From: UBA4717 sp045580165
Lineage (GTDB): Bacteria; Bacillota; Clostridia; Oscillospirales; CAG-272
NCBI GenBank assembly: GCA_045580165.1
Contig: JAZNNG010000076.1
Span: 1 to 33,570 of the forward strand
DNA: 33,570 nucleotides
Direction of reading: 5' to 3'
The translations under genes and the position numbers were made by a program. Under the pieces are notes generated by a model, which had not been told where the DNA came from, did not search any database, and worked only from the letters and a program-made list of their open reading frames with translations. Positions 1 through 8,150 of the stretch are shown piece by piece; positions within the stretch are counted from its first letter, which is position 1; the number at the start of each line of letters is the position of its first letter.

Positions 1-290
1 GGATACTCCCTTTGGAAACCCCCGCGACACGTTTGTTTTTCACGCTATGTGAAATCGTGGGCGCATAATTTTGCTTTGCGATAAAATTTCAAGTTTCACC
101 GTAGGGGAGGGGTCTCCCCCTCCCGTCCGAATTTACACAGATAAACGGGTATGGGTTGAGATTTTACGGGCGATTCGTGAATCGCCCCTACAAATCCTCA
201 CGCGCTGTATGGGAGCCGACCCTTGTCGGCCGCGCTGTTTGCCCGTCGGGGCGCCCCGACCTTTTTTCAAAAAGCCGCTCTCAAGGAGAA
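1..290. repeat. repeat-filled region before the CDF gene
   Basis: Begins with a reversed R4 fragment (1-23), then R3 copy 1 (101-191), a CCCGTCGGGGCG segment (242-261) and half an R5 hairpin (261-278) directly before the CDF ribosome site. No gene is supported. Confidence 0.75.
101..191 (+). repeat. R3 element, forward copy
   Basis: Starts with the palindrome GTAGGGGAGGGG/CCCCCTCCCG and ends with GGGCGATTCGTGAATCGCCC plus CTAC. The same roughly 90-base unit lies inverted at 21377-21466, on the far side of the origin. Confidence 0.8.
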
Positions 291-294
291 CACT

Positions 295-1482
295 ATGAAC
301 TTAGCACTACTTAAACTTTTCGTAAAAGACATCAACGACAAATCACCCGAAAACAAGAGAAGATGCGGAACTGCCGCAGGAATCGTGGGAATTGTGTCAA
401 ACGTGATACTGTTCGCGGCGAAGCTCGCTATCGGTATCATCACGTCGAGCATTTCCATCATCGCGGACGCCGCCAACAACATCTTCGACGCAGGCTCGTC
501 GGTCATAACCCTTGTCGGCTTCAAGATATCCGAAAAGCCTGCCGACGACAAGCACCCCTACGGTCACGCGCGCGTCGAATACCTCACAGGCTTCATCGTT
601 TCTCTCATTATAACGGTAGTCGGCGTGCAGTTTCTCGGCGAGTCGGTGGGAGTTATCTTTAACCCCGTCGAAACCAAGCACAGCGCGGTGTCGATAGCCG
701 TGCTTGTAATTGCTATCATCGGCAAGCTCTGGCAGGCGACCTTCTACACGAGAGTCGGCAAGCACATCGGCTCTACCTCCCTGCTCGCAACCGCGGCGGA
801 CAGCAGAAACGACACTATCATCACGGTGTCGGTGCTTATCGGCGCAATAATCAACAAGCTTACAAGCCTTGTTCTCGACGGCTACCTCGGCGTGCTTATT
901 GCCCTGTTCATCATCTACTCGGGAATAAAGCTCGTGCTTGAGACTGCAGACCCCATACTCGGCGTACCGCCGAGCCGCGAGACCATACGCGAGATAGGCG
1001 AAAAGATACTCTCCTACGACGGCATCATCGGCATCCACGACCTCATCGTCCACAACTACGGCGAGGGCAGATGCTTTGCGTCGGTTCACTGCGAGGTGCC
1101 TGCAAGCGAGGACGTGCTGAAAAGCCACGATATCATCGACAACATCGAGTTTGACTTCCTCAGAGAAAAGGGTATCAGCCTCGTCATACACATGGACCCC
1201 GTCGTCACCGACGATGAAAACGCAAACAGACTCCGCGAGCAAGTACACGAGATAGTGTTTGCACTTGCGCGCGAGCTTGACGAGGAAATTTCAATGCACG
1301 ATTTCAGAGTGGTGGTCGGACAGACTCACACCAACCTCATTTTCGACGTGGTGCTCAACTACTCCTGCAAGGCAGACGAGGGTGAGGTCGTCGCGCGCAT
1401 TGAACAGGAAATCAAAAAGATCTCGCCCGATTATAACGCGGTCATCAACATCGACCGCAGCTTTATCGCAAGCAAAAAGTAA
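295..1482 (+). CDS. cation diffusion facilitator (CDF) family metal exporter
   Basis: A 395-residue membrane protein that should export a divalent metal ion by proton antiport. The start at 295 is chosen because AAGGAG (283-288) lies 6 bases upstream; the frame is open further 5' but into repeat DNA. Visible family marks are the HPYGHAR motif (residues 87-93) after the second membrane segment, several hydrophobic segments up to about residue 230, and a cytoplasmic C-terminal dimerisation domain (about 240-395). Aligning by eye with YiiP, the transport-site pairs are N61/D65 in TM2 and D169/D173 in TM5, so the TM5 histidine typical of zinc exporters is an aspartate. An N-x3-D plus D-x3-D site recalls manganese-type CDFs such as MntE; that substrate is an inference. 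It stands alone, preceded by repeats and followed by a separately promoted glycosidase gene. Confidence 0.93.
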   Translation: MNLALLKLFVKDINDKSPENKRRCGTAAGIVGIVSNVILFAAKLAIGIITSSISIIADAANNIFDAGSSVITLVGFKISEKPADDKHPYGHARVEYLTGFIVSLIITVVGVQFLGESVGVIFNPVETKHSAVSIAVLVIAIIGKLWQATFYTRVGKHIGSTSLLATAADSRNDTIITVSVLIGAIINKLTSLVLDGYLGVLIALFIIYSGIKLVLETADPILGVPPSRETIREIGEKILSYDGIIGIHDLIVHNYGEGRCFASVHCEVPASEDVLKSHDIIDNIEFDFLREKGISLVIHMDPVVTDDENANRLREQVHEIVFALARELDEEISMHDFRVVVGQTHTNLIFDVVLNYSCKADEGEVVARIEQEIKKISPDYNAVINIDRSFIASKK

Positions 1483-1513
1483 TATTTCTAAAAAAACTCA
1501 GTAATAATTTGTA

Positions 1514-1541
1514 TAGACTTTACGGCATTTTGGTGTATAAT
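1514..1541 (+). promoter_or_regulatory. candidate promoter of the glycosidase gene
   Basis: A perfect -10 (TATAAT, 1536-1541) with a weak -35 (TAGACT, 1514-1519) at 16-base spacing, about 50 bases before the glycosidase start. It suggests the gene is transcribed separately from the upstream CDF gene. Confidence 0.5.
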
Positions 1542-1593
1542 TAAGTTAACAAAGTAAAATTTTTGCCGTTTTTGCGGCAGATGGGAGATTTAT

Positions 1594-3027
1594 ATGCAAA
1601 GACTTAAAAAGATCGGTACGGTCAAGGCAAAAAGCGCTCTTGAAATCAAAAAATCCAGATGCGGTATAGGCTTTGAAAAGCTCGACCGTGACGTTTTCGA
1701 CCCCGAAAAGGCTTATGATAAGATCGGCAAGATCGGCGTTAAGTGGATAAGACTTCAGTCCGGCTGGAACAGAACCGAAACCGAAAAGGGTGTTTACCAC
1801 TTCGAATGGCTAGACTCCATCGTTGATAACCTCATCGAGCGCGGACTCAAGCCCTGGATCTGCCTCTGCTACGGCAACCAGCTCTATGACGAGGCGGCTG
1901 CAAAGGTGTTCGGCGCGGTTGGATGTCCCCCTATCTTCAACGATGAACAGAAAAAGGCGTGGGAAAACTACGTTAAGGCAACCGTTTCGAGATACGTTGG
2001 AAAGGTCGACTACTTTGAGGTATGGAACGAGCCCGACGGAATCTGGTGCTGGAAGCACGGCCCCAATGCAACCGAGCTTGGTCTGTTCACTATCGACACC
2101 GCTAAGTACATAAGAGAAGCAAATCCCGAGGCAACCGTTCTCGGCGGCTCTCTCTGCCTGCGCGATATGAACTACATCAACAAGTTCTTAAAGACCGGCG
2201 TTGCAGACCACATCGATGCCCTCACCTACCACGATTACACACCCTTTGAGGTTTACGCATTCGACAGAGTAAAGAGCATCCGCGGCGCACTTGACAAGTA
2301 CAATCCTAACGTTAAAATTATTCAGGGCGAAACCGGCTCACAGTCGAAATACGGCGGTAACGGCGCCCTCAAGGAAGGCAACTGGACACCCATCAAGCAG
2401 GCAAAGCAGCTTGCACGCCGTTGCATTTCCGACCTTATGACAGGCGTTGAGTTCTTCTCATACTTCACGAGCGTTGATATGATAGAAGCGCTCAACGGTA
2501 CAGTCGGTGACGTTGCAAGCTATCTTGACTACGGTTATTTCGGAGTTCTCGGTGCTGACTTTGACGAAAACGGAAAGTCAACGGGCGAGTACACACCCAA
2601 GCCCTCATACAGAACACTCCAGACCATCGCGGCAATGTTCAGCGAGGACGTAGAAAACTGCGAGCTTCCCGCACTCATTCGTCCGAGAGGCTACAACGAG
2701 TATGCAGAGGATTACGATATGCCCGATGCACGTCTTATCAAGACGGGCTTCAAGAGAGAAAACGGCTCGTTTGCATACGTTTACTGGTATCCCGCAGGTC
2801 TTATGACCACCACGTACGAGGGAACGATGACTGTGCAGATCGCAGGCGTCGGCGGCAAGGACGTAAAGCTTGTTGACCTTCTCGACGGCTCTGTATACGA
2901 GCTTCCCGAAAAGATGATAGAGGTAGACGACGAGGACGGAGATTGCAAGACGTTTGTAAAGATACCCGTACACGATTCACCTCTTGCGCTTGTTTTCGGT
3001 GATTTTATCGACGGTATTGAAAAGTAA
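1594..3027 (+). CDS. clan GH-A glycoside hydrolase (GH39-like), cytoplasmic
   Basis: A 477-residue TIM-barrel glycosidase. The acid/base is E146 in the WNEP motif (residues 144-147), and the probable nucleophile is E246 in IIQGETG (242-248), the spacing expected of a retaining clan GH-A enzyme. A beta-rich C-terminal part (about 390-470) resembles the accessory sandwich domain of such enzymes. There is no signal peptide, so it should act on imported oligosaccharides or glycosides in the cytoplasm. The exact family and substrate cannot be read from the sequence; GH39-type xylosidase or iduronidase relatives are the nearest fit. The start has a GGGAG site at 1583-1587, a promoter is visible at 1514-1541, and a strong terminator follows. 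It is a single-gene unit converging on an LRR-dockerin gene. Confidence 0.85.
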   Translation: MQRLKKIGTVKAKSALEIKKSRCGIGFEKLDRDVFDPEKAYDKIGKIGVKWIRLQSGWNRTETEKGVYHFEWLDSIVDNLIERGLKPWICLCYGNQLYDEAAAKVFGAVGCPPIFNDEQKKAWENYVKATVSRYVGKVDYFEVWNEPDGIWCWKHGPNATELGLFTIDTAKYIREANPEATVLGGSLCLRDMNYINKFLKTGVADHIDALTYHDYTPFEVYAFDRVKSIRGALDKYNPNVKIIQGETGSQSKYGGNGALKEGNWTPIKQAKQLARRCISDLMTGVEFFSYFTSVDMIEALNGTVGDVASYLDYGYFGVLGADFDENGKSTGEYTPKPSYRTLQTIAAMFSEDVENCELPALIRPRGYNEYAEDYDMPDARLIKTGFKRENGSFAYVYWYPAGLMTTTYEGTMTVQIAGVGGKDVKLVDLLDGSVYELPEKMIEVDDEDGDCKTFVKIPVHDSPLALVFGDFIDGIEK

Positions 3028-3040
3028 GTTAAACCAAAAA

Positions 3041-3068
3041 ACGGACGGTTAAACCGTCCGTTTTTATT
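3041..3068. terminator. bidirectional intrinsic terminator
   Basis: ACGGACGG (3041-3048) pairs with CCGTCCGT (3054-3061) across a 5-base loop, with an A run before and a T run after the stem. It can stop transcription of the plus-strand glycosidase and of the converging minus-strand dockerin gene. Confidence 0.9.
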
Positions 3069-3074
3069 TTTCCA

Positions 3075-4034
3075 TCAAAGCTTGTAGTTCTTCCAGCCGT
3101 CGAGGTATCTTGCAAAATATACGCTGTCAACTACCGTTACCTTGCCGTCGCCGTCTACGTCTGCCGCCTCGGCGTTGATGTCACCGTTTTCGGTGTCGCC
3201 TGCAAGGTACGCATTGAGCGCGGTAAGGTCCGAAAGCTTCACGCTGCCGTCACCGTTGACGTCGCCGCGCTTTACCTCGTCCTCTTCCTCCTCGCCCTCT
3301 ACTGCCTCGGGGGTGTACTTTTCTGTGTAATATACCTCCCACTCTCCCTTAGTATAGCCGTTTGAGCTCTTGGGATAGTAGATGGTGAATACCTCGTCGT
3401 CAACCTTATCAAACGCGTCAGAGCCAAGCTCGGGAGCCGTGCTTGAACGCATATAAGCCTCACGAAGAAGCGTACAATTCTTGAACGCCTCAGCGCCGAT
3501 CGACTCAATACTCTTGGGGAAGGTCACGCTCTTAAGCTTTTTACACTTTGAAAACGCGCCCGAACGTATATTTTCAACACCGTTTTCAAAAGTCACGCTT
3601 GCAAGAGCAGAACAGTTCGAGAACGCCTCCGCGCCAACTATCTTAACGCTACCGGGAATAGTGACGCTCTTAAGCTTCAGACACTTGTAGAACGCCTGCA
3701 TACCGATAGACTCTACCGTGTCGGGAATGCTTACCTCCTCAATAAGGATCATATTGTAAAACGCACATTTACCGATAGCGGTTACTCCACTTTCAATGGT
3801 GACCTTTTCAACCTTTTCGGCGTATGCCGCCCAGTCTGCTCTAGCGCCCGAGTAGTTCGGAATAGCCGCTTCACCGTAGATAACGAGCTCACCGTCGGAG
3901 TAGAGCGTCCACGAGATCTCATTATCGTCCTCGGCAACGTACTTGCTTATAACCTTTCGGCTTGCCGCGCTGATTCCGAGCGCGAGAGCCGCCGCAAGAG
4001 CTAAAACGAGTGTTAAAGTAATAATCTTCTTCAT
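3075..4034 (-). CDS. secreted BspA-like leucine-rich-repeat protein with C-terminal type I dockerin
   Basis: A 319-residue protein with a clear signal peptide (lysines at 2-3, hydrophobic core 4-22, AAS cleavage region near 24). Residues of about 75-215 hold four or five LRR_5 repeats of the BspA type. Residues 256-319 form a dockerin: two calcium-binding loops of the D-x-N/D-x-D-G type, the first starting at D258 and the second around residue 293. Dockerins bind cohesin modules on scaffoldins or cell-surface proteins, so the LRR part is probably displayed or held in an extracellular complex; no cohesin is in this window. A GGAG site precedes the start. It begins only 13 bases after pgsA and is the last gene of the recA-recX-rimO-pgsA run. 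The LRR ligand is unknown. Confidence 0.88.
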   Translation of the reverse strand: MKKIITLTLVLALAAALALGISAASRKVISKYVAEDDNEISWTLYSDGELVIYGEAAIPNYSGARADWAAYAEKVEKVTIESGVTAIGKCAFYNMILIEEVSIPDTVESIGMQAFYKCLKLKSVTIPGSVKIVGAEAFSNCSALASVTFENGVENIRSGAFSKCKKLKSVTFPKSIESIGAEAFKNCTLLREAYMRSSTAPELGSDAFDKVDDEVFTIYYPKSSNGYTKGEWEVYYTEKYTPEAVEGEEEEDEVKRGDVNGDGSVKLSDLTALNAYLAGDTENGDINAEAADVDGDGKVTVVDSVYFARYLDGWKNYKL

Positions 4035-4047
4035 TTCATTTTCTCCT

Positions 4048-4626
4048 TCACTTGTTTGAATTTATTCCCGGCATATAAGCCGCAAGATAGTCGATTCCCG
4101 ACCAAAGTGTCATTACGGTCATTATTGTCATTGTAACGTATGACAAAACGTGATTGTCGCGGATAATGGGAACACCTGCAAAGATCACGGGCTCAAGAAG
4201 TATCGTGGTTATACATACTATCTGAGATACCGTTTTGATCTTACCGAGCCAGCTTGCCGCGATCACCTTGCCGCTATTGTTGACAACGAGGAGTCGCATC
4301 GAGGTTACCGCAAGCTCGCGGAAGAAAACGACTGTTGCGACCACTATAAAGAATTTAAGGTAGGTGTATCTTGCAAGAATTGCGATTATCGCGCCGAACA
4401 CGAGAAATTTATCAGCAAGAGGGTCGATAAATTTACCGAAATCGGTGATAAGGTTGTGTTTTCTTGCAATCTTGCCGTCTATCATATCGGTCACCGATGC
4501 AATAACGAATATTGCCGCCGCAATTATTCTCGACGCCGTGTCCCCTGCTACGGGAGAGGCGATAAAAAACATAAAGAACGGCACTAAAAGTATTCTGAAA
4601 ATTGAAAGCTTATTTGGTAAATTCAT
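4048..4626 (-). CDS. pgsA: CDP-diacylglycerol--glycerol-3-phosphate 3-phosphatidyltransferase
   Basis: A 192-residue integral membrane enzyme making phosphatidylglycerophosphate, the committed step to phosphatidylglycerol. The CDP-alcohol phosphotransferase signature is complete: D50-G51, A54-R55, G64, D68 and D72. The hydrophobic segments around it form a typical multi-helix bundle, and the length is normal for the family. A GGGAG site lies just before the start, which is 18 bases after the rimO stop. The neighbourhood rimO-pgsA-recA is common in Firmicutes, though here the order is recA, recX, rimO, pgsA and cinA is missing from the cluster. Confidence 0.96.
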   Translation of the reverse strand: MNLPNKLSIFRILLVPFFMFFIASPVAGDTASRIIAAAIFVIASVTDMIDGKIARKHNLITDFGKFIDPLADKFLVFGAIIAILARYTYLKFFIVVATVVFFRELAVTSMRLLVVNNSGKVIAASWLGKIKTVSQIVCITTILLEPVIFAGVPIIRDNHVLSYVTMTIMTVMTLWSGIDYLAAYMPGINSNK

Positions 4627-4644
4627 AACTTCTCCCTTTCGCGC

Positions 4645-5997
4645 TCATTTTGCGAGCTCGCCGACGAGATCGTAGTCGCAAACGTCGGTGATCCTTACCT
4701 TTACTATATCGCCTGCGTGAGCGCTGTCGCGCTTCGCGGTGAAGTAGACCTTGCCGTCGATTTCGGGCGCGTCGGCGGTGCTTCTGCCGTAGAACGCCTC
4801 GCTTACGGGATCGAAGTCCTCAACAAGCACGTCGATGACGCGTCCGAGCTTTGCTCTGTTCTTTTCCTCGTTGATGTCGAGCTGAAGTCCCATTATAATG
4901 TCAAATCTGTCCTGCTTTACCTGCTCGTCTATCTGATCCTTAAGGTTATACGCGGGTGTTCCATCCTCACGCGAGTAGGTGAACGCGCCAAAGTGGTCGA
5001 ATTTCGTTTCCTTTATAAACTCACAAAGCTCTGCGAAATCCTCGTCTGTCTCACCCGGGAAGCCTACTATTGCGGTAGTTCTTACTGTAATGTCGGGCAT
5101 CGCGGCGCGAAGTCTTGCAAACACGTCGCGGATAAGCGCGCCGTCGCCGTGGCGGTTCATTCGCTTAAGCACCCTGTCAGAGATGTGCTGAACGGGAATG
5201 TCGATGTACTTTACTATCTTTTCGTTGTTTTTCATTACCTCGATAAGCTCGTCGGTAATTTTGTCGGGATAGCAGTAAAGTATTCTTATCCACGGGATGT
5301 CGGTTTCACGGCAAAGTCTGTCGAGCAGCTCTGCAAGCGAGTATTTGCCGTAGAGATCCTCGCCGTAGCGCGTGGTGTCCTGCGCTACGAGGCAAAGCTC
5401 CTTAAGCTCGCCGGTTTCTGATAGCTCCTTCGCCTCGGCTATTATGTCCTCGATGGGACGGCTGCGGAATTTGCCTCTTATCGAGGGTATCGCACAGTAG
5501 GTGCAGCGGTTGTCGCAGCCCTCGGCGATCTTTAAGTATGCGGTGTAGTCGGGGGTGGTGAGAATTCTGTCGCCGCCGAGTCTTACCGTGTTTTTGTCCT
5601 CGTAGGACGAGAACCTATTGCCGTTTGCTACCTCAGTCACCGCGTTCACGATCTCGTGGATCGAGCCGACACCAAGCACCGCGTCTACCTCGGGAAGCTC
5701 GGCGAATATCTCGTCGCGGTATCTTTCGGCAAGGCATCCCGTTACGACTATTCCGCGTAATGTGTGGTTTTTCTTGAGCCAACCCACGTCGATTATGTTG
5801 TCGATAGCCTCTTGCTTTGCGCTTTCAATAAACGCGCAGGTGTTTATTACTATTATGTCCGCCTCGGTGTCCTCTGAAACTATCTCGAAGCCTGCATCGT
5901 AAAGCTCGCGGAGCATTATCTCCGTGTCAAGCTGATTTTTCGGGCATCCGAGTGAAACGAAGCCTACCTTGACGGGTGTTTTGTTCTGTTTTTTCAT
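4645..5997 (-). CDS. rimO: ribosomal protein S12 (aspartate C3)-methylthiotransferase RimO
   Basis: A 450-residue radical-SAM methylthiotransferase that adds a methylthio group to a conserved aspartate of ribosomal protein S12. Three conserved cysteines of the N-terminal domain are visible (C18 in SLGCPKNQ, C54 in NTCAF, C88 in TGCLAER) and would hold the auxiliary cluster. The radical-SAM cluster motif is C161-x3-C165-x2-C168. The C-terminal 65 or so residues fit a TRAM domain. SLGCPKNQ and the overall length favour RimO over the tRNA enzyme MiaB. The start is supported by GGAG 5 bases upstream, and recX ends 30 bases before it. Confidence 0.96.
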   Translation of the reverse strand: MKKQNKTPVKVGFVSLGCPKNQLDTEIMLRELYDAGFEIVSEDTEADIIVINTCAFIESAKQEAIDNIIDVGWLKKNHTLRGIVVTGCLAERYRDEIFAELPEVDAVLGVGSIHEIVNAVTEVANGNRFSSYEDKNTVRLGGDRILTTPDYTAYLKIAEGCDNRCTYCAIPSIRGKFRSRPIEDIIAEAKELSETGELKELCLVAQDTTRYGEDLYGKYSLAELLDRLCRETDIPWIRILYCYPDKITDELIEVMKNNEKIVKYIDIPVQHISDRVLKRMNRHGDGALIRDVFARLRAAMPDITVRTTAIVGFPGETDEDFAELCEFIKETKFDHFGAFTYSREDGTPAYNLKDQIDEQVKQDRFDIIMGLQLDINEEKNRAKLGRVIDVLVEDFDPVSEAFYGRSTADAPEIDGKVYFTAKRDSAHAGDIVKVRITDVCDYDLVGELAK

Positions 5998-6027
5998 ATT
6001 TTCTCCGAATATATGGGTTTTTGGGGG

Positions 6028-6531
6028 TCATTCCCCTTTTATTACCTCTAAGAGCGCCGCCTTTATCTCAGAGAGCGAAAAGCCCTTTCGGGTAAGCGAG
6101 GCGATAAGCTTTTCCCTTGATACCTTGTCGCCAAGGTCTACTCTCTTTGCTTTTTCTATCTGCTTTTTGCAGATCTCCACGAAGTCGAAGTCGAGAAGTA
6201 TGCTTTCAAGCTCGTCCTCGACGCAGGTGCGGTCAAAGCCCTTTTCTTTTATCTCCGCGAGCAGCTTTCTTTTTCCGTAAAGCTTTTTTGTAACACAGTA
6301 CTCACAAAAGCTTCTGAGGAACACGGGCTCGTTTATGTACCTGCGCTCGGTGAGATATATCATCACCTCGTCGACCACAGTCTGTGAAAAGCCCGATGCC
6401 GTAAGCTTTTCACGCATACGCTTTTCGGTGTAGTCCGAGTACGAGAGCAATATAAGAGCCTTTTCGCGCGCCCTTCTTATCTCGGGGCGCTCTCCCTTAA
6501 AGCCTTCGGGTACGATTTCAATCTCTTTCAT
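6028..6531 (-). CDS. recX: regulatory protein RecX
   Basis: A 167-residue helical protein with the three-helix repeats of RecX, which binds RecA filaments and modulates strand exchange. The family signature region with R-x2-Y-I-N (RRYINEPVF) lies around residue 67. It begins 18 bases downstream of recA, the usual partner arrangement, and has a GGAGGAG site right before its ATG. RecX sequences are divergent, so the call rests on the match in pattern, length and position. Confidence 0.93.
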   Translation of the reverse strand: MKEIEIVPEGFKGERPEIRRAREKALILLSYSDYTEKRMREKLTASGFSQTVVDEVMIYLTERRYINEPVFLRSFCEYCVTKKLYGKRKLLAEIKEKGFDRTCVEDELESILLDFDFVEICKKQIEKAKRVDLGDKVSREKLIASLTRKGFSLSEIKAALLEVIKGE

Positions 6532-6549
6532 TTCTCCTCCGCGGAAAAA

Positions 6550-7662
6550 TTATTCGATGTCCTCTCCGATATCGAGAAGCTTGATGTCAAACTCGTCCTC
6601 GGGCTCAACGCCGAAGCTCTGCTCGCCAACCGTTGAGCTGTCACTCATCTTTTCCTTGATAGCTGCCTCAACCTCTGCAAGCTTATCGGGATTTGCTTCA
6701 AAGAATTTCTTGACGTTTTCGCGTCCCTGACCGATTCTTTCTCCCATATACGAGAACCAAGAGCCACTCTTTACGATAACTCCGAGCTCTGTGCCGATGT
6801 CAACTACCTCGCCCGTTTTTGAAATTCCCTTACCGTAGATGATATCAAATTCAGCTGTCTTGAAGGGCGCGGCTACCTTGTTTTTAACTATCTTGCACTT
6901 CACGCGACTGCCGACAAGCTCGGCGCCGTTCTTGATGGAGTCGGATTTTCTGATGTCGATACGTACCGACGCGTAGAACTTGAGCGCGCGGCCGCCCGTT
7001 GTGGTCTCGGGGTTGCCGTACATTACGCCTATCTTCTCACGAAGCTGGTTTATAAATATAATGATACAATTCGACTTTGCAACTATACCCGCAAGCTTTC
7101 TCATCGCCTGCGACATAAGTCTTGCCTGCTGACCGACGTGGGATGCTCCCATATCACCGTCTATCTCCGCCTGTGTAACGAGCGCAGCTACCGAGTCGAC
7201 TACGATAACGTCGATAGCACCGGAATTTACAAGCTTTTCGGCAATTTCAAGCGCGTCCTCGCCGCTACCGGGCTGGCTGACGAGAAGATTGTCGATGTCA
7301 ACGCCGATATTGTGGGCGTAAACGGGGTCAAGCGCGTGCTCGGCGTCAATGTACGCCGCCTCTCCACCTGCCTTCTGCACCTCGGCTACCATATGGAGCG
7401 CGAGTGTGGTCTTACCCGAGGACTCGGGGCCAAATATTTCTATAATTCTTCCCTTCGGTATACCGCCGACACCGAGTGCAAGGTCGAGAGTAAGCGAGCC
7501 TGTGGGGGAAGCCTGAACGTCCATCGCCGCACTGCCCATTCTCATTATCGCGCCCTTGCCGAAATCTCTTTCGATCTGGCTTATCGCGTTTTCAAGGGCT
7601 TTCTTTTTTTCTGCGGCGTCAAGACCAGCCGCTTCGGTTTCTTTTTTCTTTTCTTTTGCCAT
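6550..7662 (-). CDS. recA: recombinase RecA
   Basis: A 370-residue RecA: strand exchange in homologous recombination and co-protease for LexA. The Walker A motif is GPESSGKT (residues 78-85), Walker B is the VIVVDSVAAL stretch, and the loop with MYGNPETTTGG is intact. The C-terminus is acidic as usual. The start (ATG, lysine-rich leader) has only a weak purine stretch for ribosome binding. A GC/T hairpin (repeat R5, 7689-7725) sits 26 bases upstream in the leader. No obvious LexA box was seen in the 490 bases upstream, which are filled by repeats. It heads the recA-recX-rimO-pgsA run. Confidence 0.98.
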   Translation of the reverse strand: MAKEKKKETEAAGLDAAEKKKALENAISQIERDFGKGAIMRMGSAAMDVQASPTGSLTLDLALGVGGIPKGRIIEIFGPESSGKTTLALHMVAEVQKAGGEAAYIDAEHALDPVYAHNIGVDIDNLLVSQPGSGEDALEIAEKLVNSGAIDVIVVDSVAALVTQAEIDGDMGASHVGQQARLMSQAMRKLAGIVAKSNCIIIFINQLREKIGVMYGNPETTTGGRALKFYASVRIDIRKSDSIKNGAELVGSRVKCKIVKNKVAAPFKTAEFDIIYGKGISKTGEVVDIGTELGVIVKSGSWFSYMGERIGQGRENVKKFFEANPDKLAEVEAAIKEKMSDSSTVGEQSFGVEPEDEFDIKLLDIGEDIE

Positions 7663-7688
7663 TGTTTTTGTCTTCTTTCTTTGATTTT

Positions 7689-7725
7689 GCCGCTTTTTGA
7701 GAAAAAGCGGCGCAAAAAATTTAAT
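7689..7725 (-). repeat. R5 leader hairpin before recA
   Basis: GCCGCTTTTT (7689-7698) pairs perfectly with AAAAAGCGGC (7702-7711), followed on the plus strand by GCAAAAAATTTAAT. Read in the sense of recA it gives a T run, then the hairpin, then 26 bases to the start codon. Related copies lie before remB and mnmE, and half a copy before the CDF gene. Confidence 0.75.
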
Positions 7726-7810
7726 GGATCGGGCTTGGATGTGAGGGTAATCTCAACTCTTTTTTGCGCACACCCAATGATCGCCCCCCACAAGAGAGTT
7801 GTAATTTGCT

Positions 7811-7843
7811 CCGTAGGGACAGGCGTCCTCGACTGTCCGTTTT
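7811..7843. repeat. R1 repeat copy
   Basis: Copy of a roughly 35-base repeat with an internal stem GGACAG/CTGTCC. Other copies are at 8108-8146 and 13886-13921. Confidence 0.8.
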
Positions 7844-7930
7844 CATACGAGAGAGGTTTCCCCTCCCGTTTGCGACGGGATCTTACATCTCAACATTATT
7901 TTTTATGATAATAAAATTGTTTGTTTTTAC

Positions 7931-8033
7931 GGGACGCCGAGGTAGCGAAGCGGTGCCGAGGGAGTGAATGATATGCCGGGGGCATATCAGAGCCGAGGCG
8001 TGACCAAACCGCAGTAGACCGTCGTCCCCTACA
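7931..8033. repeat. R2 structured repeat, copy 1
   Basis: About 100 bases, closed by GGGACG (start) and CGTCCC (end), with an internal 9-base stem TGATATGCC/GGCATATCA around a 3-base loop. About 90 bases match 13691-13785 with only a handful of differences, one of them in that loop. Confidence 0.8.
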
Positions 8034-8107
8034 AAACGAGATTTGAAGTCCACTTCGTAGGGCGGTGGCTTGCTCCCGCCGCCCCTACAGGAGATTTGGA
8101 TTTCGCT

Positions 8108-8146
8108 CCGTAGGGACAGGCGTCCTCGACTGTCCGTTTGCGATGG
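8108..8146. repeat. R1 repeat copy abutting the lipoprotein stop codon
   Basis: Same repeat as 7811-7843. It ends 4 bases from the stop codon of the lipoprotein gene, and the 13886-13921 copy likewise ends 6 bases from the recF stop. It may serve as a transcript 3' end. Confidence 0.75.
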
Positions 8147-8150
8147 TATT

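Larger units (their letters stand above)
7663..8150. repeat. repeat mosaic between the gyrA-linked lipoprotein gene and recA
   Basis: This 488-base gap has no gene I can support. It holds an R5 hairpin (7689-7725), R1 copies (7811-7843 and 8108-8146), the structured repeat R2 (7931-8033) and a palindromic segment starting GTAGGG and ending CCCCTAC (8057-8088). The same types recur in similar order at 13590-13925, so the two gaps are related mosaics. Confidence 0.8.

Noticed and set aside
397..1248. A 283-codon minus-strand open frame opposite the CDF gene
   Set aside because: The CDF motifs on the plus strand are certain; the antisense frame is a by-product of its codon use.
7663..8150. A tRNA or known small RNA gene in the repeat-rich gaps
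   Set aside because: No cloverleaf with conserved T-loop and CCA region, and no recognisable SRP, 6S or RNase P RNA core was found by eye.
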